Positions 1 through 14,000 of a DNA stretch of 64,000 nt are shown one piece after another. Both the position numbers and the translations under genes were made by a program. Origin of the DNA: Lineus longissimus (lineage: Eukaryota; Nemertea; Pilidiophora; Heteronemertea; Lineidae); NCBI RefSeq assembly GCF_910592395.1, contig NC_088325.1, positions 7,099,501 through 7,163,500 on the forward strand, given 5' to 3'. Numbering within the stretch: position 1 is the first letter of the stretch; every line of letters begins with the position of its first letter. Below the pieces are notes generated by a model. It ran no database searches, was not told the DNA's origin, and saw only the letters and a program-made list of their open reading frames with translations.

Positions 1-195
1 GTTGTGCAGCTGCCATGTTTTGAGAACTGGCAAATAGGAGACTTTATTGATGGCTGACGTCATCGGGCGGGAATTTGAATCGGCAGAAATAATTAAAAGG
101 CAGGTAGCGCCCTCTCCTGTTAAAATTTTGAACTTTTTCTCAATAAAATAGATTTTCAAGAATTTTATCTTAATATTAGAGCATATTTCGACTAA

Positions 196-371
196 TTCTG
201 CTGCTCCTAGGCCGATATAGGCCAGTTTCCTTCATGCACTCTCGCTCGCAGGAAGTAGGTCGAATGGCGACAAATTTTGTTTTGAAAGTAGAGTTTGACC
301 AGAAGTATCCAGAAATGCAAAATTGAAGTCTCTAGGTCTTACGGTTACAAAATGTGCACCATGGGTTTAAC

Positions 372-402
<31 letters not shown>

Positions 403-467
403 CAGACGGACGCCACTGAACAACTTATTTGACAAGCTCGGCTGACTTAGTCAGCTGAGCTAAAAAA
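196..467 (+). repeat. Helentron/HINE-like element E (3' part), in KMT2 intron 27
   Basis: Ends with a GGAT/GGAC microsatellite (372-412), the 3' hairpin AGCTCGGCTGA-loop-TCAGCTGAGCT (435-461) and CTAAAAA. Same architecture as the copies listed below but divergent core sequence. Its 3' end lies about 9 bp from the splice donor of exon 27. The left boundary is approximate. The rest of 1-475 is non-coding intron, with a CRE-like TGACGTCA at 55-62. Confidence 0.6.
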
Positions 468-475
468 CCACTTAC

Positions 476-543
476 GCTCTCATGGCAAATATGACAATGT
501 GCTTCTTGCCCTCGACCTGGATCACCTTCGAGTAACAGTTGGG
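476..543 (-). CDS. KMT2A: KMT2 exon 27: SET-C start, last exon inside the window
   Basis: [22 protein letters not shown], continuing the SET domain. Phase-2 donor GTAAGT at 475. The remaining SET-C tyrosines and the post-SET CxCxxxxC cluster must be in an exon left of position 1; nothing in 1-475 encodes them. Confidence 0.94.
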
Positions 544-3500
544 CTGAAATTAAATGAACACCACACATCACAGTGAGTTCTGAGAGAAGAACAAACCTCC
601 TCGGACAGCAAAGCCATGAAGACCATTCCAAACTGCTGCTGAGATCGCATCAAATTTGCTATCTATTTTATCACTACATCAAGACAATTATTCTACCTTC
701 TTCATCGTATCAACTCTGGATGTCAAAATAACCTGTATCAGCGCTTAGAGTATGTTATCCTCTGCTTGTAATCAGAAGGCTCCAGAGGATAGACACTAAA
801 AGACGATTCATCTTGAATGTTGCGCAAAGCAAACAGACGGAGAGCAAATGTGTACACCACAAACATGAACAATAATCCCTTGTATGACGTATTGCACAAT
901 AAGCTTACATGCTGGTGTGGATGATCATATGATTGCGACTACTTCTAGTGTCAAGACTACTTACATCACAGGAATGGTTGATGAATCTCGCTGCGTTCCC
1001 ATGCATTGTAGCATCTACGACATCATAATCATCAATACGGAACATGTAACAACCAATGCCCTGAAAAAAAGGACTCTCACGTAACAAATCTCAATTGGGG
1101 AAGAACAATAAATTTCACCAATTGACAATGATAAGGTACTTCCCTGACAAGCAGGGTTTGAAAATACACTCCTGAATTTTCATCTGTACACAGCATGATT
1201 TACATGATCAGTGACTGACTTGTGTACACATCAACATTGCTTATTTGAATGTTACTGCAACATTTGAATATTTTAGGAAAAGTTCTTTTCCATCTCTTTT
1301 TGCGAGTTGGCAGCTAGCTCTAAACATTTTAGACACATGTAGCTAATCACCATGATTGGAGAATGCTGCCAATATTCTCCTGAATTGGTATCAACATTTC
1401 TTGTTCAATTCACACTCTGTATCATCAGGTTTTTGATAGGGGTAGAACACAGGCCACTGAATCAAGTGTCAGTAAGGGGTCAAATGACTGCAAAAAGGGT
1501 TCAGGTAGAAGAGGAAGCAAGAAATCCGAAGATGGGACCTCTGTGGGTTCCTTCTCCTTCTTTCTTAACCCTTCATGGATATTTTACAATCTTTTAACAC
1601 CTTACTGACCCTTGATCAGTGGCTTGTGGGTAGAATGACAAATATCAGATCACAGTTTGATGTTTTCTGTCAAGAACGTGCTCTGTAGAGATGTTCCACT
1701 GCATTTTCTCTCACCTTGCTTTCATAATACTTCTCCCTCTTGTCTGTCATAACGGAGCGGATGACCTCGCCCGCATACTCAATCACCATCTCACCAGCAT
1801 CGATGGCTCGTTTGCAGTACAAGCCACGGCCGTGGATCAGCGATCGGTAGACACCTACGGCTTCCTTGGCATGGCCTCGTAGATGACGGAAGCGCATGGC
1901 CATGGGCAGATCTATACTCGTGGCACGCCTGGAGGAGACGGTGAAAGTATGTAACAAGTGAAATAACAAAAAACATTTAACTTACTTTTGGCAAAGAAGC
2001 GACCAAGTCGACTTGTTTCTGCTGTTTAAATCTTGTTAATTTCCAATGCTTCAAACTTCTAGTTTGAAACTTCAAACTTCTAGTTTGATACTTCAAATTT
2101 CTAGTTTGAAAAATAAAACCGCCCCAGGAAATTCCTTTCAATTAACTTATTTTGCACCGACATGATTGTACGCTTACTTGGTCATTTTGAAAAATCTTTA
2201 TTTTTTCTAATTGTTTATGCAAACCATTTCTTTTCAGAAAGACTTCATGGCTATAAAACCCTGAAATGCTGCAGCCAATTATTTGATGTACAGCCAAGAA
2301 AACCTGTTCAGAAACATTGAAATCAATCACTTTCTCCATCAAATGTTTTGTTTGTATGATGGTTACTTTAGGTATAAATCTATAAAAGATGAACACCTTC
2401 GTTTTCCATCAGTTTATCTGGCAACTATTGTTACTCCGGAGTCACCGAGGTCCCCCAGTGGATAGAACTACAGTTGCAAGACTAGCTTCAAAGACAAATC
2501 CCAACACTGTAATACCACAAAAATATAAATCAGGTTCACTGATGTTTTTTTCATAATGCTAATTGTACGAAGAATCAATAAAGAATAGACTTTATCAATT
2601 CTTGTTTGTACTTACAATGTATACCAGATCATATTGTGTTGCAGTGCAGATTAAGCTACATGTTATGGTGGGATTATTCTAATTTTCAGCCAATTCACCT
2701 CTGGCCTTCAAACACATCCAAAGATTCAAAAGTAAGTAATAATTTGGGTAACCTGACTTCCACTTTTTTTTGTTCAGTAGAGCTAGTGATGTTACTGGAC
2801 CAAAATATTTGCTTGGGAAAATTACATTACATATACTGTTGGCAACTGTCTCTTAAAACAATGGCATACCCTGATGATATCAAAGGGTTAGACATCTCGG
2901 TTGACAATTGTGATACTGAAGGGAATCTTTGAAAGGGTCTACAAATACAACCCATCCCTCCACAGGAAAGGTGGCCGACAGTATTAACTCTCGAGCACAT
3001 GGAACCAAGCCCTCATCAAACCCGACACCCTTTCCCTAGTTACCCGTGCTGTAGTCACGAAGCTGTTTTAACTCGAACTGGCTGATGAAAGATGGAGGAT
3101 GCTAACTGAAACATTCTGTAAGTTTCCAGTTCTTTATCGAGTCATAAGCACATTATCAAAATGACTTCATCACGTCCTACCTTGATGATTTATGTAATGT
3201 ATCCACATCGGCTGAATTCGTTTTGGACTTCATGTGAGGGTTATACTCTGGTGGTCGCCTGAACTGGGACAGCAGGAAGCTGAACATCTCGTACGGGTTG
3301 CGGTTGCGGAACGGTTCTGAACGGGCACTACCGGTCGGATTGAGGGGTGGCTCCTGAAATCAAGAAGTTACTCACATCAAGTTGACATAATATATAATGG
3401 CATAATGACTTTTCTTGATAACACAATGACCACAAACCCATTTTGAACAAAATGGATTTTTCTAATTGATTGATAACAACACCAAAACATTGTTACCAGG

Positions 3501-5002
3501 TGAGGCACAAAGAAACCAAAACTGCTCGACCCTGTTTCATCGACCGCCAAATCATAAGCTGTGAATATTAGTGGGCTTAAAATGCAATATTGGATGGAAA
3601 TAAATAAATGTCAACAGAAATGACATGGAAGGGAATATCCCAACAAAAATTTAGGGAATACCGACCAAATGAAACGGCCAGGGGCCATTGTGCTCACCGT
3701 ATACATCTTTTAGTAGGCAGGATCATGCTTAGTTTAGAGGTGAATATGGTGAACAATCAGGCATGAAGACTTTTTTTAGATGTGTATTGATGTCAAGTAA
3801 TAAGACAGGGCAGTATATATATGTTTATGATCCAACCAATAATTGTCTATGACATCAACAAGATCAATATCGTGTGATTGCTAAGAGTCCCTGCAATAAA
3901 AAATTCATCGAAAAAAAGTCATTAATAAGCGAGATATTGCATGTCCTACTTTTTCAGTTTTGACTCCCTGGTGGCCAAATCAAGAATCAGATCAGGCCAA
4001 AATTCGGTGTCAGAGATTATCTGATGTAGGGGGTTACATGTACCAACTTTCAAGTTCATAGCTTCAGCAGTTAAGAAACGTGCCATAGTTACACTCTAAT
4101 GGCCAATTTACGCCATTTGACCTCTGTGACCTAGAAAAGGAGGTCAAATCCAAAAATCGTAGGACATGTGGTGTATCCTTGATAGAAGTCCCTGCCATAA
4201 AAATTTTATCGAAAACAATTCACTCAAATAAGCAAGATATTGCACTTCTTCCTTTTTCCATTATGGCCCCCTGGTGGCCGAATAAAGAATCAGATCAGGC
4301 CAAAATTTGGCATCAAAGGTTATCTGATGTAGGGGGTTATATGCACCAAGTTTCAAGTTCATAGCTTTACTGGTTAAGAAACGTGCCATAGTTTACACTC
4401 TAACGGCCAATTTACGCCATATGACCTCTGTGACCTTGAAAAGTAGGTCAAATTGAAAACCCGTAAGACATGTGATGTATTCTTCCTAAGAGTACCTACC
4501 ATAAAAATTTTATCGAAAACAAGTCACTTATAAGCGAGATATCACACTTTTTAGATATCCACTTTTGGCCCCCTGGTGGCAAAGTTGAGAATCAGATCAA
4601 ACCAAAATTCAGCACCAGAGGCTATGTGATATAGGGGGTTATATGTACCAAGTTTCAAGTTCATAGCTTTAGTGGTTAAGAAACGTGCCATAGTTTACAC
4701 TCTAATGGCCAATTTATGCCATATGACCTCTGTGACCTTGAAAACAAGGTCAAATTAAAAACCCGTATAATATAAAATGTATATTTGCTATGAGTACCTA
4801 CAACAAAAGTTTTATCGAAAACAAGTCACTAATAAGCGAGATATCACACTTTTTAGATATCGACATTTGGCCCCCTGGTGGCCAAACAGAGAATCAGATC
4901 GGACCGAAAATCAGTGTCAGAGGTCAGCTGACCTAGGGCATTCTGTGTACAAAGTTTCAAGTTCATAGCCCTAGCAGTTAAGAAACGTGCCACTGTTAGG
5001 AT

Positions 5003-5057
<55 letters not shown>

Positions 5058-8000
5058 ACACAGCGCTATCGTATAGACTCCCCTTACGGTGAGCCAAAAA
5101 CGTGACCCGTCACAGCAAAACCAGGTGCATGTCACTCTGAGCTTGGCAGGTTGAGATGGTTGAGATGGACTGTTTGTCTGCCTTCTGTGAAGTATGAGCG
5201 CATACATTTTTTTCATTATCTCCTGATGTCACTTCATCTCATCTTCAGTGCGACATGCGGTTCACAAATATGTAAGATTTTTCAACCCTGGACAAACCAA
5301 TGTCATATTTCAAACGAAATACTTACCTCCTCTATCTGTGACTGGTCATAGTCATGGTATTTGAATCTGTAGTTTCTGCAGTTGTTGGCACCAAAGAGCT
5401 GCTCGAGGAGATAGACGACGTTATCGTGGGAGACAGCGAACATGTCAGCACCATTCACACCTGAAGTAGACACATTAATTGTAATTGTAGCCAAGGAATC
5501 ATCCAGAGCAACTTAGTGTGTAGTCATGATGATACATACCTGTCGGAGGCTACTGCTCATGTAGAATCTTTCAATTGGGGACACGAATGAAAAGATTGAG
5601 AATTGCTGCCTTCTATTGGCAGAGCAGTGTTCTGAGTGCTACAGTCAGATCGTTAGACATCCACCTAGCAGTGGTGTCTGCCAAAGACATTTCACTGCCA
5701 TCTAGCCTTGCAGCCAAATAGGAGGTGATTCAAAGTTTCACGGATTCTTTGTGATAACGGCAGTAAGCAGTAAGCAGGTCATAAACTGAACATAGACAAC
5801 CTACCAGCAAAGCTGAGCTGTTTCATCCTTGCGTTCGCCCGTGCATCTTGTAGTTTCTCCGTCAACATTTTCCAGGCTTCGTCCATTGACTCTGCCTGCA
5901 CTTTGAACCCATCATCGCTCGTGATCTCGTACATTAGCCTGGAGCCATCTGCAGCAAGTTGCGGCTGCGGTTCAGAGGAAACATTTCCAGGTAAATTAGT
6001 GCTTGTCTCCGCAATTTCCTCATTTTGGATCTGTGGTAGGGATGTCATTTGCTTCTCGTGGAGTAAATGCGTGTGGCGTGTGTCTGAATGAAAATTACAG
6101 GAGGTGGCAGGTGAGGGCAAGAGAACCGGTAAGAGATTTCAGGGTATTCCCCACCCCTGAACTCCCGACTAAAACGTTGGTATACATCCGACTGCCAAGT
6201 CTGACTGAACAATCCTGTAAAATTACTGTAATGTTTGCGTCAAGTACAAATGGCAGTTTTACAAAGATAGAGTTCGGACAACTCTCAGTGACACACTTGA
6301 TGAAGAAAACTACAAATTACTATAAATTACCAATAGCCATCAGAAAAACCAATAGCAGGAATGTTTTGGAACAAGTATGTTTTTCTTTTTGATGAACTAG
6401 GCCTATAAAATGCAACAACTTACCCGTTGTTGGCCTGTCAGCAATGCTTGGCTTAGTCTTCAACCGCTCCAACCGATGCGACGTCACCACACAGCCATCC
6501 ACGTTCCTACTTGGCTGCACCTGCTTCAGCTCACGTACCCGTTGCACTGTACCGGTATGAACGGTTCCAAGACAATCCACATACTGCCAAGGTTTATTTC
6601 TCTTCACCTTGGACTTCCCTATCTGTCCCTCCGCTTTTCGTTTCAGACAGGATTTCAGCGGCCTACCGACTTTCTTTTTCAACGGTTTTCCATACTGTGC
6701 CCGTTTTGGATCGAGATGCGGTAACTTGTAAATACTTGTCCGACCAGCTCGTGGTGCAGTCTTTGAATTGTCAATGGAATACGCTGGTACCGGGTGGACA
6801 GCAGTTGTTGTCCGAGGCTTCGCTTGGCTAACTAAGGAAGATGACTCAGTCAAGCTTTTTTTGTATGTGATGACAGACGGCAGCTGTCTTGAAACAACTT
6901 GTGGTGAACTCGTACAAGTATATGTTGCTGGCATAGACAATGAATTCGCTCGACTTGGCAAAGATCCTTGGCGTGTCGGTTGAGAAACAGATACTGTTCT
7001 TTTCTGAGGGAGGATACTTTTCTTTAATGGTGGTATGGCTCGCTTATCCATAGGAATTCTGAAGGAACTACTTGAAGATTGTTTTGGTAAAACGTACTTC
7101 CTGACAGTGACGTTTTGCCCCACGGTTGTTGGGACAGGCGCTAGTGTCTTGACCATGTTGGGATCCTTCAAGATGATTGCAGCTTTATCTGGCATATTTG
7201 GCGCATGAATTCCTGTGAGCCCACCAAGGTAACTGACATTCATTGAAGACGCACTCACATTCTGCCAGCTCTGCATAGGCATCGTCTGCTGGGGCTGGCT
7301 AGCTGCCAACAACTGTTGTCCTCCAACACTCATGTGCAAGATGTGCGATGTGGGCGGATTCTGGTTCATGGGATGCTGGTGGAGATGGTGGACTGTTTGA
7401 GGTGGCATCTGCCCTGTGAGTTGCTGAACCTGCTCGGCAGTCAATCCCGGCAGTACAATCTGATTACCCTGCACATGTGCCAACTGGAGCATGTCCTGGG
7501 TTAGTCCTGTTAAATTCTGGAATGTCTGTGTATGAATAGTCTGTGGGAGGATAGTTGGCTGTTGAGAAATCAGGCCACTTTGTATCATGTTCACATTCTG
7601 CACGCCTGGATTCAGGAGATTCCCCAGCGGATCCTGAAAAATAGGCATCGACTGTGCTGCTATGGTGCTAGCCGCAGGTTGACCAACTAAGCCTGGCACG
7701 TTGTACGCGATTGTTGACGTAACCGTGGAAACAGGCATTCGATGTTGGTTCAGATCGATCAACATCCCGCCAAGACTGCCACTTCCTGGTGGAGGACTCA
7801 AAACATATTCTGGTTGTTTCTGAATCACAGGTCTCATGATAGTCTGGAATTGTTTCTTGGGTTGGATGTTGACGAGCTTTCGTTGTAGATCCGAAGTGGA
7901 CACCGGGATAACCACACAGTCATCTGCTTGAGACTCCAATTCCTGGTTCATGACACTCGAGAAAGATGGCGCCATTTCTTTAGCGGTAATAACACCACCA

Positions 8001-11000
8001 TGGGTGGGCATTCTCTCAGATGCCCCAAACTGGTCACTTTTAAAACTATGCCCCAATTCAGCTGATCCCTCCAAAGTTGCCTGAACACCGATTTCACGTT
8101 TCTCCGATTCTCCTGGCCGCTGTTTGACTGTAACTTCTTTTTCACTATCCGTATCCAAACCTGAATCAGCCCCCACCTCTTTCTGGACGGGATTTGATAT
8201 CCGCCGCACCTGAGCCAAGCTCAATCCAGCACCAGAGGCTGCTACATCTCGACCAACTCCACCATGACTAGTTTCGGGCTGTTCCGTATCGCATTTGGAA
8301 CCCATTCCAAATACATCAAAGATATTTGTCCTCTTGTGAGAATCTTTAGGACTAGGTGTCTTCTTGACTGGCAGTGATTCCTGTTTTGGACTATTTGATA
8401 CAGCATTATCACCATGTGACACATCAGTCATTTCAACCACTGTCATATGACTGTCAGTCACTTCCTGTGAGTGAGAGGTCGACTTCCTACTGAAGTCTTC
8501 CTGGACATCTCCCATCGATTCATCCGATAATGTCACACTACTGTCTTTGGTGCAAGTTTGGACGGGTGATATAACAGTTGCATCATCAGGTTTCCGACTC
8601 ACTGTCGTCGACGCTGAAAAAGGTCCGGACGACATACTAACTGTCGACATGGCAGCTGGTGATGGCATACTCACAATATTTATAGCATGTGATGTCTGTT
8701 TTGGACTAGAACTAGTAATTTGTTGACTTGAAAATTCAGGACTTTTTGATAGATTTTCCGACTCTGTCCGAAGAGGATTTTGAGAACTGGGCGACACATG
8801 CGTCTTAGTGACAATGATATGTTCACTCCATGAAGAATCTGATAATCTACGACTCCGTGGCGAACCAGACGATCGTCGCTTGTGTAAGTCATCGTCTGGA
8901 CTGAAATCAGGGTCATTTGACCTTGGTGACGAGTGCCTTTTTCTACCACGCCCACGCCCGCGCGGTAGACCTCGCGAGCGCTTGGCAACAGTCGGTCTGA
9001 TATCCTCATCAGAATCACTCACATGAAGAGGCAATTTCCTTGCTAGGCGCCCGCTACGTAAAGTCACTTTGACACGATCGCCATCATCGAATCCTGTGTC
9101 AGTAACCTCACCAAGAGGACTCCTCCGCGCTTCGAGTGAATGTTCTAACTCATCATACTCCTGTGGCAATTCTGTAAAGCCTTCTCCTGGACTTCTCCTT
9201 GAGGAATGTGATGGTGGACGTCCACGAGGGCGCCCTCTGCCTCGCCTGACAGGAGTCACACTGACATGATCAAACTCAGTTTCATCATGATGATAGTCTT
9301 GGTCAACACTGTGGGTGTCCATGCGTGGTTGTTTTGCTGGTCTCCCCCTTGGTCGTCCTCGGCCCCTGCCTCTCCCACGACCAATGCCTCTCTCCCAGGC
9401 CATACTTCCCGAAGCAAGGGCATTGTGCAAACTGCTGCCAACATCTTGAGAGTCTAGTGTACAATCCTCCTTAACTGGGGAGTTTGGTGTACTGCTTGCC
9501 AGAGCTGCGGTATCAACTGTCGTGCTTTCCTCAACAGGCATAGACTGAGGACGGATTTCGACAATAGGAGTTTGTTGAACACCACTCTCCAGAGCAGCGT
9601 TCTCCAGTGTATTATGCTTTACAACCTGATTTACTTGTTCCCGAGTCTCCACAACAGGAGTTCCTTCCGTCCTCGCATCCGTAGGTGTATTCGGTGTAAC
9701 AGGACTACTCCGCAGAGCGTGGTTATTTTCATTCCCATTCTCCACATCAGGTTTATTCTGAATATCAACATCAGCTGATGTCTCCACAACATGTTTAGAA
9801 TCAGGGAAATTCTCAATGACCTTTGATGGACTGGCTGAATCCCTCGGCACTGGAATCTTTGTTTTTGAGCGACCACTGCGAAGACGCGTTTGAAGAACCA
9901 ATGCATCACCATCACCCGTCTCCATGGCAACATCGCTTGCCTGTTGTGTCACTTCACTTCCGTCATCTTTCATCTCATATTTTTCTGTTGCCTTCTTCAC
10001 GTTGGCAGACGTTTCTTGTAATTCCTCTTCTTCGCTATCACTGACTTCAAAGTTGCATGTCTGGATATGTGTCTTGTAACTATCCTGGGTGCGGTACAAT
10101 CGCTTGCATAACTTACATTTATAAGGACCAGCATCGGATGGTTTTGAACGTTCCAAGCTCCTGGCCTTAATCTTCTGCACAATCTTATCATGCAAGGATA
10201 CTGGTTCACTACAGGCCGCACTCGCGGCTGCTTCTAACTCTCTCATACGTGCTTCGGACTTCCGCTGCGCTGTCCGACGAAGGGGATACGTTTTGACCAT
10301 TTTAACTTCCTCCACCGGTTCAGGTTCAGGTTCATTTCCGTTCCCTGGGTAGGTATTATTTTCGCTACTCGATGGCTGATTATCCTTGCCACGTTTATTT
10401 CGTATCTCCACGTCTTTTCCTTCGATCTGTTCCGCTGCTTCCTTCTTCTGGACAATATGCCTCGGGTTTCTTTGAAGCGATTTCACACGTTTTGATCTAG
10501 CATGTCCCACGATGGCTTCAAATATGTTGTCTGCAGTCTCCACTGGCTCCTTGATTGGTATAGCATCATCCTTCTGTAAAGTCCGACGATCTTCAATCAC
10601 GACACAATCAGAGTCAGATGCACTCCCACCATCTAATGCCTCATCACCATCTTCCAGATCACTACCCGTCTTCTCCGGTGACAGTGAACTCTGTGATTCA
10701 GTGGAGACCATCACAGGTGGTGGCTCCTCCACTTTGGGCAGCCCAGGATCCACCCACTCAAAATGAAATCCAATCTGCACACCACTTCTATTGTAGACTG
10801 GCTTGCGAAGTTTGTGACCAATGAGCACATTGTTTTTATCAAAAACTTCTGTGACACGTTCAGGTTCTTGATAGGGAACTGGTGGTGGTACATATCGAAC
10901 ACGCTGTAGTATAGCAGCTTGAGGCATCACATGAACTGGTTCAACGTATGATGAAAATCCTCTGTTGACAGTTTGTATCATGCTGCTCGTAGCTGGTACT

Positions 11001-14000
11001 GGTGGTGGAGGCAGCATTGGAGCACCGATAGCAGCCGGCATAATCATACTCACAGCAGGATTCACTTGCTGCAAATCCACACAGGGATGGTGAACTCTCT
11101 GGTTGGTCGGGGCAGCTTGGTTTAAGAGAGCACCATCTGAGGACTTGAGAGCCTCATTGCATGTCACCTCCTTGCCCGCTGCATCATTCCCCTGGACCTT
11201 TCGCATCTCCAACAATTCATGAACGGTTGGCAGCTTGGACGCAGGTGAACGTGGGATGCGTGTTCCTTTCAGCATGTCAGACACCAATCCATCCATGTAT
11301 TCAACCACTGTCCCCTTTGGCTTGCTACCCCGCGTAGACTTTTTGAGGGACTCGGCAGCTTTTTGTAATTGAGATTCGGTCAGTTGAATGGACACCGGAG
11401 AAATACCGCTCAACAAATTTGGCTGTCCTGGTAATGTTTCTGGTTCAGAACTCAGGGAACTTTGCTGCGACTCCACGTTGGTCAGCTTTTCTGCAACCAG
11501 AGGCTCTTGAACACACACAGGTTGTGGAACTCCCTTGTCACCTGTTTTTTTGCTGGTCTCAACAGACTTCTCAAATGATTTAGACATCAACACTTGCGGT
11601 GAGGACTCGCTCGTTACTGGAGAAACTGTGTTTTCCAACATTGTTGGGGAGGAAAGATCTTCAGCTGTTACGTACGAGGAAGAACCATCACTTGTCCCTT
11701 GCCCGACACCATCTTCTTCCATTTCCTGAGAGAGATTCGAGCTGGCCTCCGTTTCACCGCTGCCACCCCCATTGACAGCTGCCTGGCCTGGTTCACCAGA
11801 GCCAGGGCTACGATCCTCCAGCTGGTCGGTGTCAGGATCTAGAGCAGACATCAACTCATCACATTCCAATGACGGGACAACATCCAAATAGTCAGTATCA
11901 GTCTCTCGAGCATCTTCGGCACTGCGATCATCTTTATTTAAACTTTCGCTACCATTAGGTGAGCTTGTGCTATTAATCGGCAAAGAAGGTTCTCTTCGTG
12001 GCAGTTCATATTCATTTAAACTTGGCTGACCACCTTCAGGACATTCTGCAGCATGCACGACACAAGACTCATCCAATTTCAGCGAATCCGATTCGACTGA
12101 CTTGGCAGGGATTTGATCAGACTCGACCACACCAAGATTCTCGGTTGCTTTCAAGTCAATTTCACTATCTTTTGGATCTGCTGCTTTAACAATGGAATCA
12201 TCCTCACTCCCATCTGTCAACATAAAGACAACCTCGTTCCCACCCTCCTCCTCACTCTGAAGCTGATCAAAAATACTGGGATCGACCTGTAGGATGAGCT
12301 CATCCTCACCAATATCAGGTAAAGCACCTTCTATCTGGAGGATGAGAGATTCCACAGATTCAACTGATTCACTTAGGTCAATACGAGGTTCTTCTGCAGC
12401 TCCTGCCTCATCAGAGACACCTGATTTCTGGACGTCTGACACAGGATTTTCCGCCATTACTGAATTAAATGAGAAAACTGGAGCGTTTGGTGAATCTGCC
12501 TCTCCTCGGGATACTTTTGGTAACTCAGGCGTGCTGCTCGCATCTACCGATAGGACTTGCCTCTCCAATGAACCTTCGCGACTTCTACTCTTTGCAGCAG
12601 CTGAATTCAACCGATCTGCAATCCGCGTCAAACTTGAAAGATTGGGAAGATCATCCTGGTCACGCAGAGGTGGTGTTGGCGACTTGTTGGCAACATCTCC
12701 GAGTAATTTCAACGTGCTCGGTGACAACTGCTTCAGCGGATTCTCCATACTGTCGTGCAATGGCCATGACTTAGACAGAGCATCGTCTGTCTTGATTGAA
12801 GACAGCCTCACACCCGGGTAACTACGGGAGAAATCAGTTTTCAGATTGGAGTCACTACCAAGATTCTCATCAAACAATTCCGTGATTTTCGGCGAAGTAT
12901 TCTCCTCGACTGAAATCGATAAGTTTAATGAGCGTATTCCAGGGATCTCCATGGGTGGGATGTAGTCTGGGTGGTTCAAGTCATGCTGGTACGTCATGTC
13001 CTTGGCAAATTCTGGCATCTGCTCTTCAGGCTTCACTTCAAAGATACGTAGCGTGTAGATGCATCGTCGCCTTGCATCCTGGGTACTCCAGTACATGCGG
13101 GTACAGCTGGAATGCAATGTATTCAACATCAGTCTTACAAGCGGCAAAATCACATAGGCCTACACCGTGGAGACTCAAACTAATACACCGCTTACAGGCC
13201 ACAACAGCTTCACAAGACTCGTCGTCCTTTCCGTTTCTTTCGCCCCTCAATTTCAGCAGCAACAATGGATTCCCGCAAGTCTCTTGTGGCCCATAACTAC
13301 TATAACATCTGAATCACCACCCAGAAAGTCATCTCATAATATAACCCGTAGTTTCAAATCTTTTGAACACTGCACAGCAACCAAGAAAGCTTTCCTGGCT
13401 ATATAAAGTAAACATGGAGAATGTCTTGAACATGGACGCCAGATGTTTTGAGCGAGGAATAAAAGAGTGTATCTCCATCTGTGACAACCAGACCATCAGG
13501 GACAACCTGATACAATCATAAACCTGCATGTGTAGGTCAGTTGTGACGTCATCAACCAACAGACTGACAACGTTCAAGCAGGGAAAGAAAACTATCTCAG
13601 TAAGCTATGCTTTTAAACTCCAAAATTGCATTTTCAAAAGGTACACAAGTCTTATCTGAATGACCAAGTTGAAGAGAGTTGGGTTCATAAACACTTTGGT
13701 TATTGGCCGACGAGAGTTGGATACTTTATACCCTTCGTTACCTATTATTAAATTCAGGCTGGAGCAAAATAGGAATGGTAAATACACCTGAGGAAGTCAT
13801 AAAATGAAGGAACATGTCTCATGCGCGATCCCATACTGTAAATGATCTTTGTCAGCCAGAAATCAATCTGACCAACCGTTAAAAGCAATACCGCACTCAC
13901 CTGTACTCGGCCGGGACGAGGAAATCCCTCTGGTCAGACAAGGGCATAAGATAACCAAGACTCTCCACCGTAGCAGAGCCGACCATTATGGAGAGCTTCT

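Noticed and set aside
1-475. Final KMT2 exon (post-SET)
   Set aside because: No frame encodes the expected TYDYKF or CxCxxxxC residues; the stretch is intron with a transposon end.
4971-5216. Poly-Ser open frame (also 33758-34024, 60702-60923) and poly-Thr/poly-Asp frames at 48074-48363
   Set aside because: They are translations of the (GAC)n microsatellite of the repeat family in different frames, with no start context or homology.
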